Shown here in pieces: positions 25,197-33,829 of a stretch of 37,048 nucleotides of DNA (its first letter is position 1; each line of letters opens with the position of its first letter). This DNA is from Acidobacteria bacterium 13_2_20CM_57_17 (GTDB taxonomy: Bacteria; Acidobacteriota; Terriglobia; Acidiferrales; UBA7541). A model generated the notes under the pieces. That model had not been told where the DNA came from. It saw nothing but the letters and a program-made list of their open reading frames with translations, and did no database searches. The DNA is taken from positions 1 through 37,048 of the forward strand of contig MNDE01000059.1 in assembly GCA_001914785.1 (NCBI GenBank), written 5' to 3'. Both the position numbers and the translations under genes were made by a program.

Positions 25197-25871
25197 TCAG
25201 TTTGCCACTGTCAATTCAATGGTCGAACTCGCCGGAACCCTCGTCCCGCTCATCGGCGACTGGTCAATCACCGCTCCGTGCGGCCACTGTGGTGCCGTCA
25301 CATAATTCACTTTGCGCCGCATTTGCGCCACGTCCAGCCGATGCTGTGCTTCGATCTCATTCAGACCGGTTAGGTGTGGCATTACGTAAGCCGTCTCGCG
25401 CGTCCCTTGCGAAACCAGCACGTCCACTCGCGGCGTCGCTGCTCCCGCTCCGGGCTTGGGGTTCTGGATCACGACTGTATCGACCGGCGTCGTCGGCATG
25501 GTTACGCCTGAGACTTCTCCTACTTGCAATCCCGCCCGAAGAAGTTCGATTCGCGAAGCCCTCAGAGAATTGCCTTCCAGCAGCGGGATCTGCAACTGAC
25601 GTTGGCCCAGGCTCAGCACCACGTGCGCCTGCTGCGATACTTTCATCAGCAAGCCAGACGGCGGTGTCTGCCGCACCACCGCGTTAATGGGCTGGTCGCT
25701 GTAAATCCGGTCAGCCACACGGAGCACCAGTCCTCGCGACTGCAATATCCGGCTCGCTTCGGAAACATTTAAACCCACTAGATTCGGCATCGTCACTTCG
25801 CGTCCGTGAATCGCAATGCGCATCAGCAGCGTCAGCCGTCCCAGCCATTCCAATCGCTCTCCAAGAGTCAT
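25197..25871 (-). CDS. PASTA-domain protein without kinase or clear anchor
   Basis: 224 residues holding three PASTA repeats: from about residue 25 (VTMPNLVGLNVSEASRILQS), from about residue 93 (LQIPLLEGNSLRASRIELLR) and from about residue 160 (YVMPHLTGLNEIEAQHRLDV). Each has the P-x-L-x-G and later P-x-x-G elements. PASTA domains bind muropeptides or beta-lactam-like ligands and usually end Ser/Thr kinases or penicillin-binding proteins. Here neither is fused. The N-terminus MTLGERLEWLGRLTLLMRIA is short and only weakly hydrophobic, and an in-frame TAG lies two codons upstream of the ATG, so the membrane anchor usual in such small PASTA proteins is missing. It converges with the peroxiredoxin gene. 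Confidence 0.85.
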   Translation of the reverse strand: MTLGERLEWLGRLTLLMRIAIHGREVTMPNLVGLNVSEASRILQSRGLVLRVADRIYSDQPINAVVRQTPPSGLLMKVSQQAHVVLSLGQRQLQIPLLEGNSLRASRIELLRAGLQVGEVSGVTMPTTPVDTVVIQNPKPGAGAATPRVDVLVSQGTRETAYVMPHLTGLNEIEAQHRLDVAQMRRKVNYVTAPQWPHGAVIDQSPMSGTRVPASSTIELTVAN

Positions 25872-25975
25872 ATGCTAAAGTCTCGAATCTCAGCCCCGAT
25901 TCGTCAACGGTTTTCCCCCGAGGATTGCGTTGCTTCGCTTCCTTGCGAACCAGCCCCAACTTCTCGGCGGGCGTT

Positions 25976-26533
25976 TTACTTTGGAGCGCCACCGGCTGCC
26001 GGACCGGGTTGGCCGGCCACATTTCTTACGTCGTTCACCAGGGCCGCCATTGCCTGGTCAAAGTTCTTATCGCGGTTCCCTTGCAAGAGTGCAGGTTGGA
26101 CGTGCTCGATGTAGGTCCATAGCAATACACGGGTTTTGAGGTCCACGATCGTGAGCCGGAGGTGTGCATCTCGAAGCGTTCTATTGGATACGGACGTCCC
26201 ACCTCCGCCCGAAATGTCTTCCCCCAAAAGTCGTGATGCAAAACTTATCTCAAACACCAACTCAGCATCGGCGGGAGCACTCACCAATTCATATCGCCCC
26301 CAACCTTTCAGGGCCGTATAGAGTTGGTTGTACGCACGGTCGGGTCCCCCACTGAAGTCACCAAGGGTGTCATCCCCGGCGTTGGAGACAAATACCTTCC
26401 GGGCTGTGAAGATTTGCGTGGGCAACGGGGCTGGGAGCAATTCCTTCTTGTTTTGTGCTCGCAAGTTCGGAACTGCCACCCATGCAATCGCAAGAGCTAC
26501 AAACACGATCCCTCGTTTCATGATCTTTGACAT
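25976..26533 (-). CDS. Exported protein of unknown function
   Basis: 185 residues from ATG 26533, chosen because GGAGG lies just upstream; an in-frame ATG at 26551 is less likely. The N-terminus MSKIMKRGIVFVALAIAWVA ends in a signal-peptidase site near NLRAQ. The mature part has a fold seen in proteins that sense or assemble at the envelope: FTARKVFVSNAGDDTLGDF, AELVFEISFASRL, LRLTIVDLKTRVLLWTYIEH and NFDQAMAALVNDVRNV. This mix of strand segments resembles CsgG-like or DUF4136-like lipoprotein folds, but I cannot assign a family. It ends in a Gly/Pro/Ala tail. It lies 104 nt upstream of the PASTA gene on the same strand. Confidence 0.7.
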   Translation of the reverse strand: MSKIMKRGIVFVALAIAWVAVPNLRAQNKKELLPAPLPTQIFTARKVFVSNAGDDTLGDFSGGPDRAYNQLYTALKGWGRYELVSAPADAELVFEISFASRLLGEDISGGGGTSVSNRTLRDAHLRLTIVDLKTRVLLWTYIEHVQPALLQGNRDKNFDQAMAALVNDVRNVAGQPGPAAGGAPK

Positions 26534-26736
26534 GGTCCCTCCAATCTCCATGTTATTGGGACGCGCGTGTGGGATGCGTAGTTACTAGGGGGCTAAGCTG
26601 TTCATGGCCTGGGAGCCAGTGTCTCGTTTCGCTTTCAAGGGCAGTTGCCGCCGTCTTTCCGCTAGCGGCGAGGTTTGGCCCGCACCAGTATCGCGCACGG
26701 CCTTCAGCCCCTTTCTACTAAGAACGGAAAAGCCGG

Positions 26737-28455
26737 TCACTTCTTTAGCGGCGGCGCCGGATAATCCGGCAGCTTGTCCTTACTCGTGTCCGCCCGCTTC
26801 ACTTCCAGCTCATCAAACAGCAGCGACGGACTGATAATCGTCGTCGGCGCGCCGCCGGCCCGGTTGCTCACCAGCGGATCGTTGCCGACGGCGATCAAAT
26901 CGCTCCTTAGCGCGCGGATGTCCAACTCATTGAACACCGCGCCCCGCACCAGTTCTTCATGCCCATCTTTTGCGTAAACCCGATAAAGCAGCCGCGGCGA
27001 ATTGCCCGGCCCCAGCGTTTCCACTCGATAACCGTACGGCCTGCCCTGGTCCGTCACCATCTGCATCACCCTTTTCTTCAGCTCCTCGGGTGATTGCGCC
27101 TCCGAACTCTTCACCAGCAGAACGCCCAGGCTCGGCGCAGGGAAAGATCCCGGCCCGGCTCGTCCGTGTCCGTTCGAGGCAGGGAAGTCGCGAATCGGCT
27201 GCCGCCCGATCAAATAATTCGACAGCGTGCCGTTCTCAATCGCGTTCACGGCCTGAGCCTTCACGCCTTCGCTATCTACCATATAGCTTCCGACCAGGCT
27301 CTTCCCCTTGAAATCCTTCAAAGTTGGATCGTCCTCTATCGACAAGAAGTTCGGCAACACGCGCGTCTTGTAGCTCGTCGCGAACGCCCCAGTCGTTCGG
27401 TTCGGTTTCCCAAGTTGCGGCTTCTGTCCCAGGACGTTTTGCCCAATCAGTGAGGCCACAATGTCGTCCGCGGCATCCGGTGCGAACAGCACCGGCCCGC
27501 GATATTCCTCCTCAACGATCGGCGCTTGCCGTAACGCCACCACCGTATCCAGCATTTTTTTCGCTTCACCCATCAGTGCGTCGTGGGTCGGCAATTCTTC
27601 CGCACGCGCTACCATGAACGCCGGGCTCCGGCTCAGCCTCATTCCGTCCGCCGCTTGCGCCGAGCCGTTCAATTGCACGCTGTACGTCGTCCTTCCGCAG
27701 CGCGTGACCGTGCCTTCGGAATTCACCAAATATTCATTGATTGCCGAAAACCTCGCCGACGCCGTCACCGATTGCACATCCGGATATTGCCTGTACAAAC
27801 CCGTCAAATCCTCCAACGTCTTCTTCCACGCCGTTTCATCGACTCTCAGCGATACCGTGGGCTCGACCGCAACCATTTGCGGCGCCTTCGCGAAGTCGTC
27901 CACGGGACTCGGGTCCGCGCTGAACTGCTTCATCGCGGCCTGTTTCTCCGCCAGCGCCTGTCCCGCGGCTTTGTACGCCTCGTCCGTCGTCAGCCATATC
28001 TGGTGGCGTAGCGCGATCGGGTCATTGTCCAGCGGCAAAATGTTCGATTCGCCCTGGCCCCTGCTGAAATAGCTGTCTTGCTTGTAATCCCCGATGCGCA
28101 CAACCACGCGCAGCACGCGAACATGAACGTGCTGGTTCTCGCGCAATGCCCCGAACGCGGCCTCCGCGCCAAAATCCTCCACCTCATTCACGCGGTATTC
28201 CACATAATATGGTGCCTGGACCTGATCCATCTTGAGCTGCGCCTTGGAGCGGTCCAGTTCCGTCAGTAGCGCCTCTAGCAAACCGTCGCCCCTCGCCGCC
28301 GCGTGAGCCGCTACCATTGCCGCGTCCAGCGCCGGTTTCGATTTCGCGGAATCCGCGCGTCCGGGCGCGGCGTTCAGCGCCAACATCGTGGCAATTGCCA
28401 TCCCTGTCCATGGTCTGAATCCGCGCAAGGCTGTCGGCCGGTGAAGAATCTTCAT
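26737..28455 (-). CDS. Exported TldD/PmbA-family protein lacking the zinc motif
   Basis: 572 residues with an N-terminal export signal (GMAIATMLALNAAPGRADS). The TldD/TldE fold is clear from FLSIEDDPTLKDFKGKSLVG, YMVDSEGVKAQAVNAIENG, the conserved SNGHGRAGPG block and LVKSSEAQSPEELKKRVMQM. Where TldD has HExxxH, this protein reads LFAPDAADDIVASLIGQNVL, with no His or Glu pair, so it cannot hold the metal that way. TldE/PmbA subunits likewise lack the motif and pair with TldD. It overlaps the catalytic partner gene by 4 nt (ATGA), so the two probably form a heteromer. TldD/E are normally cytoplasmic; export here is unusual. Confidence 0.88.
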   Translation of the reverse strand: MKILHRPTALRGFRPWTGMAIATMLALNAAPGRADSAKSKPALDAAMVAAHAAARGDGLLEALLTELDRSKAQLKMDQVQAPYYVEYRVNEVEDFGAEAAFGALRENQHVHVRVLRVVVRIGDYKQDSYFSRGQGESNILPLDNDPIALRHQIWLTTDEAYKAAGQALAEKQAAMKQFSADPSPVDDFAKAPQMVAVEPTVSLRVDETAWKKTLEDLTGLYRQYPDVQSVTASARFSAINEYLVNSEGTVTRCGRTTYSVQLNGSAQAADGMRLSRSPAFMVARAEELPTHDALMGEAKKMLDTVVALRQAPIVEEEYRGPVLFAPDAADDIVASLIGQNVLGQKPQLGKPNRTTGAFATSYKTRVLPNFLSIEDDPTLKDFKGKSLVGSYMVDSEGVKAQAVNAIENGTLSNYLIGRQPIRDFPASNGHGRAGPGSFPAPSLGVLLVKSSEAQSPEELKKRVMQMVTDQGRPYGYRVETLGPGNSPRLLYRVYAKDGHEELVRGAVFNELDIRALRSDLIAVGNDPLVSNRAGGAPTTIISPSLLFDELEVKRADTSKDKLPDYPAPPLKK

Positions 28456-30266
28456 GGCTTCACCTCGGCCTTCATTTGCGCATCCTTGCCAGCGCCACCA
28501 TCTTCAAATCCCGGCGGCGGCAACAGTGGCGGACGTTCATGCTCGTGCGCGCGCTTCTGCACTTCCATCTCGGAAAACAGCATCGCCGGAGCCACCGCCG
28601 CAACCGGCACCTGCCCGCTCTCCGCCCCGCACACGCCGTTGAACACGTGCTGCTGGTCCCCCGTGGTCATAATCCGCGTCAACGCCGCCAGCGGTGTCCC
28701 CACAATATCCACGCCGCGCACCAATTCATCGGGCTTCCCGTCCGCGTACACTTTGTACACAAGCACCGGCAGCACCTGGAACGCCTGCGGCAAGGACCGC
28801 GTCGTCAGCGTGAATCCGCCCTGAATGTCGTCGAAGTACAGTCCATAAGGTTTGCCCTGCTTCTTCACTTCTTCAATCAGCTTCTGCCGCATTTCTGTTT
28901 CCGGCACCGTCTTTGTCGAAGTGACAATCAAGTTTCCCTGGCGCCCCGTTGGCATCCGTCCCGGCTGGTTTCGTCCATGTCCGTTCGATTGTGCGAAATT
29001 CTTCACTGGCATTCGCGACATCAGAAAATTTTCCAGCACGCCGTCTTTGATCACTTCCACTCGCCGCGCCGGCTCTCCTTCATTGTCAAAGTCATACGAG
29101 CCCGCCAGTTTCATACCGGCCATCTCGCGCGTCGTCGGGTCGTCAATCACGCTCAGAAATTTTGGCAGCACTTCCTGCCCGACCTTTTTCGTGAACGTCT
29201 GTCCTTCTTCCTCGTCGCGCTGCCGGTGGCCTTCCAGTCTGTGCCCCAGCACTTCATGAAAAAACACTGCTGCCGCGCGCCCGCTCAACATCGCCGGCCC
29301 ATCGTACGGCTCCGCCACCGGAGCCTTGCGCAATGCGCTCAAGTCCGTGGCCATTTCTTCAATCTTGCCTGCCAGTTCCGCTTCGCTCGGCAAGCCGCTC
29401 GCCGCCGGCGCCTGGAAAGTTTCCACGCGCAGCAAATCCATTCCGTCTTCGGCGCGCGTCTGCGCTTCCATAATCAGCCGCGCCGAAGCGCTCGGCGACA
29501 CGATGGCGCTCCCTTCGCTCGAAACCATCCGCGAATTCGATCGCTGCACTTGAATCATCACCGACGCGAAGTACACTTCCGGATATTTCCGGAACGCCCC
29601 GGACAATCTCTTGATCTCGCCTTCCCATGCCGCGCGATCGAACGGTCCTGCCGTCGGCGCTTCCTCGATGTGCGTCTGCGGTTTCTCCTTCGAAAAGTCC
29701 GGCGACTTGTCCTCTTCTTCCGCGCGAACCGCCGTGTTCGTCCGCACGTTCAGCAGTGTCGGCACCGCCCGCTTGTATTCGCGATCCGTTAGTTCCCACA
29801 ACACTCTAGAGATCGCATCCGCATCGTTTCCCAGCGGCAAGCTGCCTGAATTCACTCCGCTCGGCCGGCTCTGTCCATGCGTGTTGTCCAATTCTGGCGT
29901 GCCCACTCGCATGGTCACGTCCGCAAACCGCCTCTGGGCCGCGCTGTTGGTCAGCAAGCTTCCATAAGCTCCCACCAGCACCACGTAGTCTTGGTCGTAC
30001 ACCGTGTAGCTGAGGTAGTAAGGCGGCTGTTCGGCTTTGCCAAGCTCCGCCGTCGCGCGCGCCATCTCGTTTTGCATCGCTTTTAATACGGGATCACTCG
30101 CCGCGCTCGCAGCCGCCGGCTTCGCGGTAGTCTTATCGCCTCCCGCCGACGCGATCGGCAATCCCGCAAGTTGCGCAGCGAGCATCCAACAAGCCGCCGC
30201 GTGTGCGAAGTCCTTCCCGCGAAAACGCGCATTTCGGCGTTTGGCTGAAAATTCACAGGTTTTCAT
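28452..30266 (-). CDS. Exported TldD-family metallopeptidase
   Basis: 604 residues from ATG 30266, which has GGGAG about 10 nt upstream; the frame continues to 30329 but that part is unlikely to be used. An N-terminal signal (HAAACWMLAAQLAGLPIASA) predicts export. The zinc site is HEVLGHRLEGH (HExxxH at about residues 337-342), and the downstream TldD blocks FLSVIDDPTTREMAGMKLAG, YDFDNEGEPARRVEVIKDGV, QSNGHGRNQPGRMPTGRQG and the C-terminal LVRGVDIVGTPLAAL are present. Such enzymes degrade unfolded or modified peptides, as in microcin B17 and CcdA processing in E. coli. Its partner without the metal motif follows at once. Confidence 0.9.
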   Translation of the reverse strand: MKTCEFSAKRRNARFRGKDFAHAAACWMLAAQLAGLPIASAGGDKTTAKPAAASAASDPVLKAMQNEMARATAELGKAEQPPYYLSYTVYDQDYVVLVGAYGSLLTNSAAQRRFADVTMRVGTPELDNTHGQSRPSGVNSGSLPLGNDADAISRVLWELTDREYKRAVPTLLNVRTNTAVRAEEEDKSPDFSKEKPQTHIEEAPTAGPFDRAAWEGEIKRLSGAFRKYPEVYFASVMIQVQRSNSRMVSSEGSAIVSPSASARLIMEAQTRAEDGMDLLRVETFQAPAASGLPSEAELAGKIEEMATDLSALRKAPVAEPYDGPAMLSGRAAAVFFHEVLGHRLEGHRQRDEEEGQTFTKKVGQEVLPKFLSVIDDPTTREMAGMKLAGSYDFDNEGEPARRVEVIKDGVLENFLMSRMPVKNFAQSNGHGRNQPGRMPTGRQGNLIVTSTKTVPETEMRQKLIEEVKKQGKPYGLYFDDIQGGFTLTTRSLPQAFQVLPVLVYKVYADGKPDELVRGVDIVGTPLAALTRIMTTGDQQHVFNGVCGAESGQVPVAAVAPAMLFSEMEVQKRAHEHERPPLLPPPGFEDGGAGKDAQMKAEVKP

Positions 30267-30365
30267 GGATGGTGAGCTCCCGTTACCACGCCCAGTCAAA
30301 GAATGTTTTCTTCCGAGTGCATGGGGCAAAACTGAAGTATGTCCTACTGCTTTGCTCCGCGCAAA

Positions 30366-31340
30366 CTAGCTGTAGCCAAAGCGTTCACTGCTTTTCAATC
30401 GCGCGCCGTTCGCAAAATCCCCTGCCTTTACCGGCTTGCGACCCTCCAATTTGACTGCGCTGAGCGATAAAACGGTTGTGTCTCCGCAGCAAACAAACAA
30501 TTCATTCTTTTCGGCATATAGACTTCCCGGCGCCGCCTCGCCACGGCCCCTCGGTGAGCCAGCGCCTTCTCCTTTAGACGCCGGTTCGCCCCAAACGTGG
30601 CAACTCTGCCCTCGGAACGTCGTATAAGCCCCCGGCCAAGGCGCGAACCCGCGCATCCGGTTATAAATCTCTGTCGCTGGCCGCTTCCAATCAATGCGTC
30701 CGTCTTCTTTCTTCAGCATTGGCGCGTAGCTGGCTTCTGTATGATTCTGGGCTCGAGGAACAATGGTTCCAGCGGCCAACCCGCGCAATGTTTCCACCAT
30801 CAACGGCGCGCCAATCTCCGACAATCGAGCGGCAAGCTCCGGGGCCGTCTCCTTCGCGCCAATTTCAATTTCGCGTTGCAGCAGCATGTCCCCGGTATCC
30901 ATCCCTGCGTCGATCCGCATCGTCGTCACGCCAGTTCGCGTTTCGCCGTTCACGATGGGCCAATTGATGGGCGCCGCCCCTCGATACTTGGGCAGCAGGG
31001 AAGCGTGCAGGTTGATCCAGCCCAGTTTAGGAAATGGCAGCAATTTCCCCGGGATAATTTGTCCGTACGCGATGATTACCACGGCATCGGGAGCCAGCTT
31101 ACGCAGCAGCGTTTCTGCTTCCAGCGCGCGAATCTTTTCCGGCTGATGCACCGCCAGCTTCGCCGCCAGCGCCGCTTCCTTCACCGCCGAAAACGAAACG
31201 TCCTGCCCGCGCCCCCGCGGACGATCCGGCTGCGTAATCACGCCAACAATTTCAATGTCCGGTTGCGCCAGCAGGTGTTTGAGCGTGGGAACCGCAAACG
31301 AGGGTGTGCCGCAGAAAACGATTCGGATCCGCAGGGGCAC
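30366..31340 (-). CDS. fmt: Methionyl-tRNA formyltransferase
   Basis: Formylates Met-tRNAfMet using 10-formyl-THF for bacterial translation initiation. It has 324 residues. The N-terminal Rossmann-like domain begins RIVFCGTPSFAVPTL; the catalytic loop is LHASLLPKYRGAAPINWPI, followed by TTMRIDAGMDTGDMLLQ. The C-terminal OB-like tRNA-binding domain starts about residue 205. The start is a GTG at 31340, which directly abuts the def stop at 31341. The pair def-fmt is commonly joined, since deformylase removes the group that Fmt adds. Confidence 0.95.
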   Translation of the reverse strand: MPLRIRIVFCGTPSFAVPTLKHLLAQPDIEIVGVITQPDRPRGRGQDVSFSAVKEAALAAKLAVHQPEKIRALEAETLLRKLAPDAVVIIAYGQIIPGKLLPFPKLGWINLHASLLPKYRGAAPINWPIVNGETRTGVTTMRIDAGMDTGDMLLQREIEIGAKETAPELAARLSEIGAPLMVETLRGLAAGTIVPRAQNHTEASYAPMLKKEDGRIDWKRPATEIYNRMRGFAPWPGAYTTFRGQSCHVWGEPASKGEGAGSPRGRGEAAPGSLYAEKNELFVCCGDTTVLSLSAVKLEGRKPVKAGDFANGARLKSSERFGYS

Positions 31341-31928
31341 TTACCACTCGCCTTGTTTCCTGAGCTTCTTGATTTTCCGTTTGATCAGGTCGCGCTTCAG
31401 CATGCTGAGGTGCTGCAAAAAAAGAATCCCATTCAAGTGATCGATCTCATGACAGAATGCTCGGGCCAGCAGGTTTTCGCCCCGAATTTCAAACGCCTCG
31501 CCCTTGGCGTTCTGCGCCTTAATCGTCACAAACTGAGGCCGCAGCACGTATCCTCGAAACCCTGGAATCGACAAGCAGCCTTCTTCTTCGCGAACTTCGC
31601 CTTCCGCGTGAATGATTTCCGGATTCGCCAGCACGATCTTCGCTTCCGGATTCTTTCCTCCGGTCACGTCCACCACCGCGAGCCGTAAGCTCTTTCCAAT
31701 TTGCGGCGCCGCCAGTCCCACACCCTGCGCCGCGTACATCGAAGCGAACATATCCTCGGCAAGCTCCTCCAGTTCCGCGTCGAATTTTTTAACCGGCGCG
31801 CCCGGCTTCTCCAGGATGGGATCGCCATACTTGACGATCGGATAAATCTTGCGCGCGGCCGATGCCGCCTGCGGTGACTCGGTGGCCGCAGTGCTGGCCG
31901 GCTCAGAACTCGTCAATTTGTCGGGCAT
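31341..31928 (-). CDS. def: Peptide deformylase
   Basis: Metallo-hydrolase that removes the N-formyl group from new proteins. It has 195 residues from ATG 31928, which overlaps the aroC 3' end by 26 nt; the frame extends to 32033 but that would overlap aroC further with a Trp/Arg-rich sequence. All three motifs are seen: GVGLAAPQIG (motif 1), EEGCLSIPG (motif 2, metal Cys) and HEIDHLNGILF (motif 3, HExxH). The first 20 or so residues are Ser/Ala/Thr-rich and not part of the core. Confidence 0.95.
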   Translation of the reverse strand: MPDKLTSSEPASTAATESPQAASAARKIYPIVKYGDPILEKPGAPVKKFDAELEELAEDMFASMYAAQGVGLAAPQIGKSLRLAVVDVTGGKNPEAKIVLANPEIIHAEGEVREEEGCLSIPGFRGYVLRPQFVTIKAQNAKGEAFEIRGENLLARAFCHEIDHLNGILFLQHLSMLKRDLIKRKIKKLRKQGEW

Positions 31929-33072
31929 AGCTGTCAAAGTTCCGCCGCATCTCCGCCAGCGAGTCTCCTCCAAATTTTTGCAGAAAAGCATCCGCCAGCA
32001 CAAGTGCAACCATGGCTTCCCCGGCCACCGCACCTGCTGGCACCACGCACCAATCCGACCGCTCGTAAGCGGCCTTTACCGGCTCCTTGGTGACCATGTC
32101 CGTCGTGTGCAGCGGCTGTCGCAACGTCGAAATCGGTTTCAAGTACCCGCGCACCACCACGTCTTCGCCGTTGGTGATCCCGCCTTCTAGTCCCCCCGCG
32201 CGGTTCGTCGCCCGCCGGAACCGCCGCGCCGATTTTTCATAAAAAATCTCGTCCTGCACTTCGCTCCCAAACGACCCCGCCACCCTCACGCCGTTGCCGA
32301 TCTCCACCGCTTTCACCGCCTGCACGCTCATCACCGCCTGCGCCAGCCGCCCGTCCAATTTTTCGTCCCACTGCGCGTGACTCCCCAGCCCCACGGGAAC
32401 GTTGTGCGCCACAATCTCAAAAATCCCTCCGACCGTATCTCCGGCTTTCAGAACCGCGTCAACCTCCGCCTTCATTTTCTCCTGCACCTCGGCGTCAATG
32501 CATCGCAGCGGAGAATCCAGGTCCGCGCTCGCCGCGTGAATCTTTTTCCAACTGGCCGGTTTTTCCAGCCGCACGTGTCCCACCTGAATCGTGTGGCTCG
32601 CGATCTCCGTGCCGAATTCGCGCAAGAGCAATTTTGCAAACGCCCCCGCGGCTACGCGTGCTGCCGTTTCGCGCGCAGACGCCCGCTCCAGAATGTACCG
32701 CGCATCATGGTAGTCAAATTTCTGCGATCCCGCCAAATCCGCATGGCCCGGCCGCGGCGCCACCAGTTTCCGCGCGTCTGCGTCTTCTTCCCCCTCTTCC
32801 ACCGGCAGGGTTTTTTCCCAATTGGCCCAATCACGATTCTCAATGCGCAACGCAATCGGCGCTCCGATAGTTTTCCCGTGGCGCACTCCCGCAAAAATCT
32901 CCGCCATATCCTTTTCAATCTTCTGGCGTCCGCCCCGCCCATAACCCAGCTGCCGCCGCCGTAGCTCGTGGTTGATGAACCGAATGTCCACCGGCATCTG
33001 CGCGGGCAGCCCGGAAATAAACGCCAGCAGCGCCTGTCCGTGCGATTCACCCGCGGTGTAGAAGCGAAGCAT
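31903..33072 (-). CDS. aroC: Chorismate synthase
   Basis: Last enzyme of the shikimate pathway, converting EPSP to chorismate with reduced FMN. At 389 residues it is normal. Visible signatures are TAGESHGQALLAFISGLPA, RRQLGYGRGGRQKIEKD, RPGHADLAGSQKFDYHDARY, ERASARETAARVAAGAFAK and RATNRAGGLEGGITNGEDVV. It is first in the aroC-def-fmt run on the minus strand, with a plausible sigma70 promoter 61 nt upstream. Confidence 0.96.
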   Translation of the reverse strand: MLRFYTAGESHGQALLAFISGLPAQMPVDIRFINHELRRRQLGYGRGGRQKIEKDMAEIFAGVRHGKTIGAPIALRIENRDWANWEKTLPVEEGEEDADARKLVAPRPGHADLAGSQKFDYHDARYILERASARETAARVAAGAFAKLLLREFGTEIASHTIQVGHVRLEKPASWKKIHAASADLDSPLRCIDAEVQEKMKAEVDAVLKAGDTVGGIFEIVAHNVPVGLGSHAQWDEKLDGRLAQAVMSVQAVKAVEIGNGVRVAGSFGSEVQDEIFYEKSARRFRRATNRAGGLEGGITNGEDVVVRGYLKPISTLRQPLHTTDMVTKEPVKAAYERSDWCVVPAGAVAGEAMVALVLADAFLQKFGGDSLAEMRRNFDSYARQIDEF

Positions 33073-33105
33073 CCCCGATTATTCCTCGCACATTTTTGCG
33101 CGTAT

Positions 33106-33119
33106 TCGATTCAAATCGA
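33106..33119 (-). repeat. Palindrome in the aroC leader
   Basis: TCGATT-CA-AATCGA, two 6-nt arms about a 2-nt centre, lies between the predicted -10 and the aroC start, where an operator might sit. No known regulator can be named. Confidence 0.3.
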
Positions 33120-33132
33120 GTGGAATACAAAC

Positions 33133-33161
33133 AGTGTAGCCGCCGTAGTGCTCTCCGTCCA
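33133..33161 (-). promoter_or_regulatory. Sigma70-type promoter for aroC-def-fmt
   Basis: Minus-strand TGGACG (33161-33156), a 17-nt spacer and TACACT (33138-33133). The expected start is near 33126, about 55 nt upstream of the aroC ATG. Confidence 0.5.
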
Positions 33162-33243
33162 GCACGCCGCCGCGCCCTCTGCCGCTATGCGTCGCGAATT
33201 TTGGGTGGTCATCAGGAAGAAGAAATAACCCGCCGCCAGGCTG

Positions 33244-33585
33244 CTACTTCATGGTTTCTTTTCCGCCAATGTAGACGGGCATCAAAATCTCCACCGCAAT
33301 ACCGCGTCGGCCGTGCCCGAGATCGTCGATGCGCACTACTTTTCCGAGAGACTCGCGGTTGAGCGAGCCAGGCTTGTCCGAATATGGATAGGTGACAAAC
33401 ACGCGCATGCCTTCCGTATAGAACTCATTCTTCGATGCGAAGTAAATGCTGTCCCGCGAACTGTTCAGCGTCGGCAGGATTTCGTCGAGGTCAAGCCCGT
33501 GAGTGTCGGAAGGTCTCACCCGGACTGTCTGTGGAAGCTTGAGCCGCCCTTTGCGCCGCCGCTCCGGGCCCGTCAATCGCGCCAT
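33244..33585 (-). CDS. Small PilZ-like protein
   Basis: 113 residues from ATG 33585; a TTG at 33627 would add 14. The N-terminal RRRKGRLKLPQTVRVRPSD resembles the R-x-x-x-R c-di-GMP-binding start of PilZ domains, and the later order of strands (IYFASKNEFYTEGMRVFVTY, then LGKVVRIDDLGHGRRGIAVE) matches the PilZ barrel. The second conserved motif (D/N-x-S-x-x-G) is degenerate here (NSSRDSIYF), so ligand binding is doubtful. There is no signal peptide. It is preceded by a long gene-poor stretch. Confidence 0.6.
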   Translation of the reverse strand: MARLTGPERRRKGRLKLPQTVRVRPSDTHGLDLDEILPTLNSSRDSIYFASKNEFYTEGMRVFVTYPYSDKPGSLNRESLGKVVRIDDLGHGRRGIAVEILMPVYIGGKETMK

Positions 33586-33829
33586 AGTCGAGAGTGAGCA
33601 TACCCTACTTGGTCCATTTGCTTCCAACTCTCGAACATTGGCCGGTTTCTATCAGGGCTTGGGATCGTCGCGGTACTGCGGTGCCCTTGTCCCAAACTTC
33701 CCCGAAACCCAAATTCCCTGAGACTGTCCAGAACCGCATGGAAGAAATCTGGCGCACCGAGTGGATGGCGCCCCGATGTCCTCAAAACTCCGCCGGTGGA
33801 CGTGTGAGCCACATGTCCGGTAATACGAC

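Noticed and set aside
28476..29792. Long open frame of 438 codons on the plus strand
   Set aside because: It is antisense to the TldD-family gene, is very Arg/His-rich and has no domain. It arises from codon bias of the real gene on the other strand.
30597..31688. Open frame of 363 codons on the plus strand
   Set aside because: It lies opposite fmt and def, which have clear catalytic motifs, and its own translation is low-complexity with no family likeness.
33573..33812. 79-codon frame on the minus strand upstream of the PilZ-like gene
   Set aside because: It overlaps the PilZ-like start in another frame, has a mixed composition with no domain, and lacks a ribosome-binding site.
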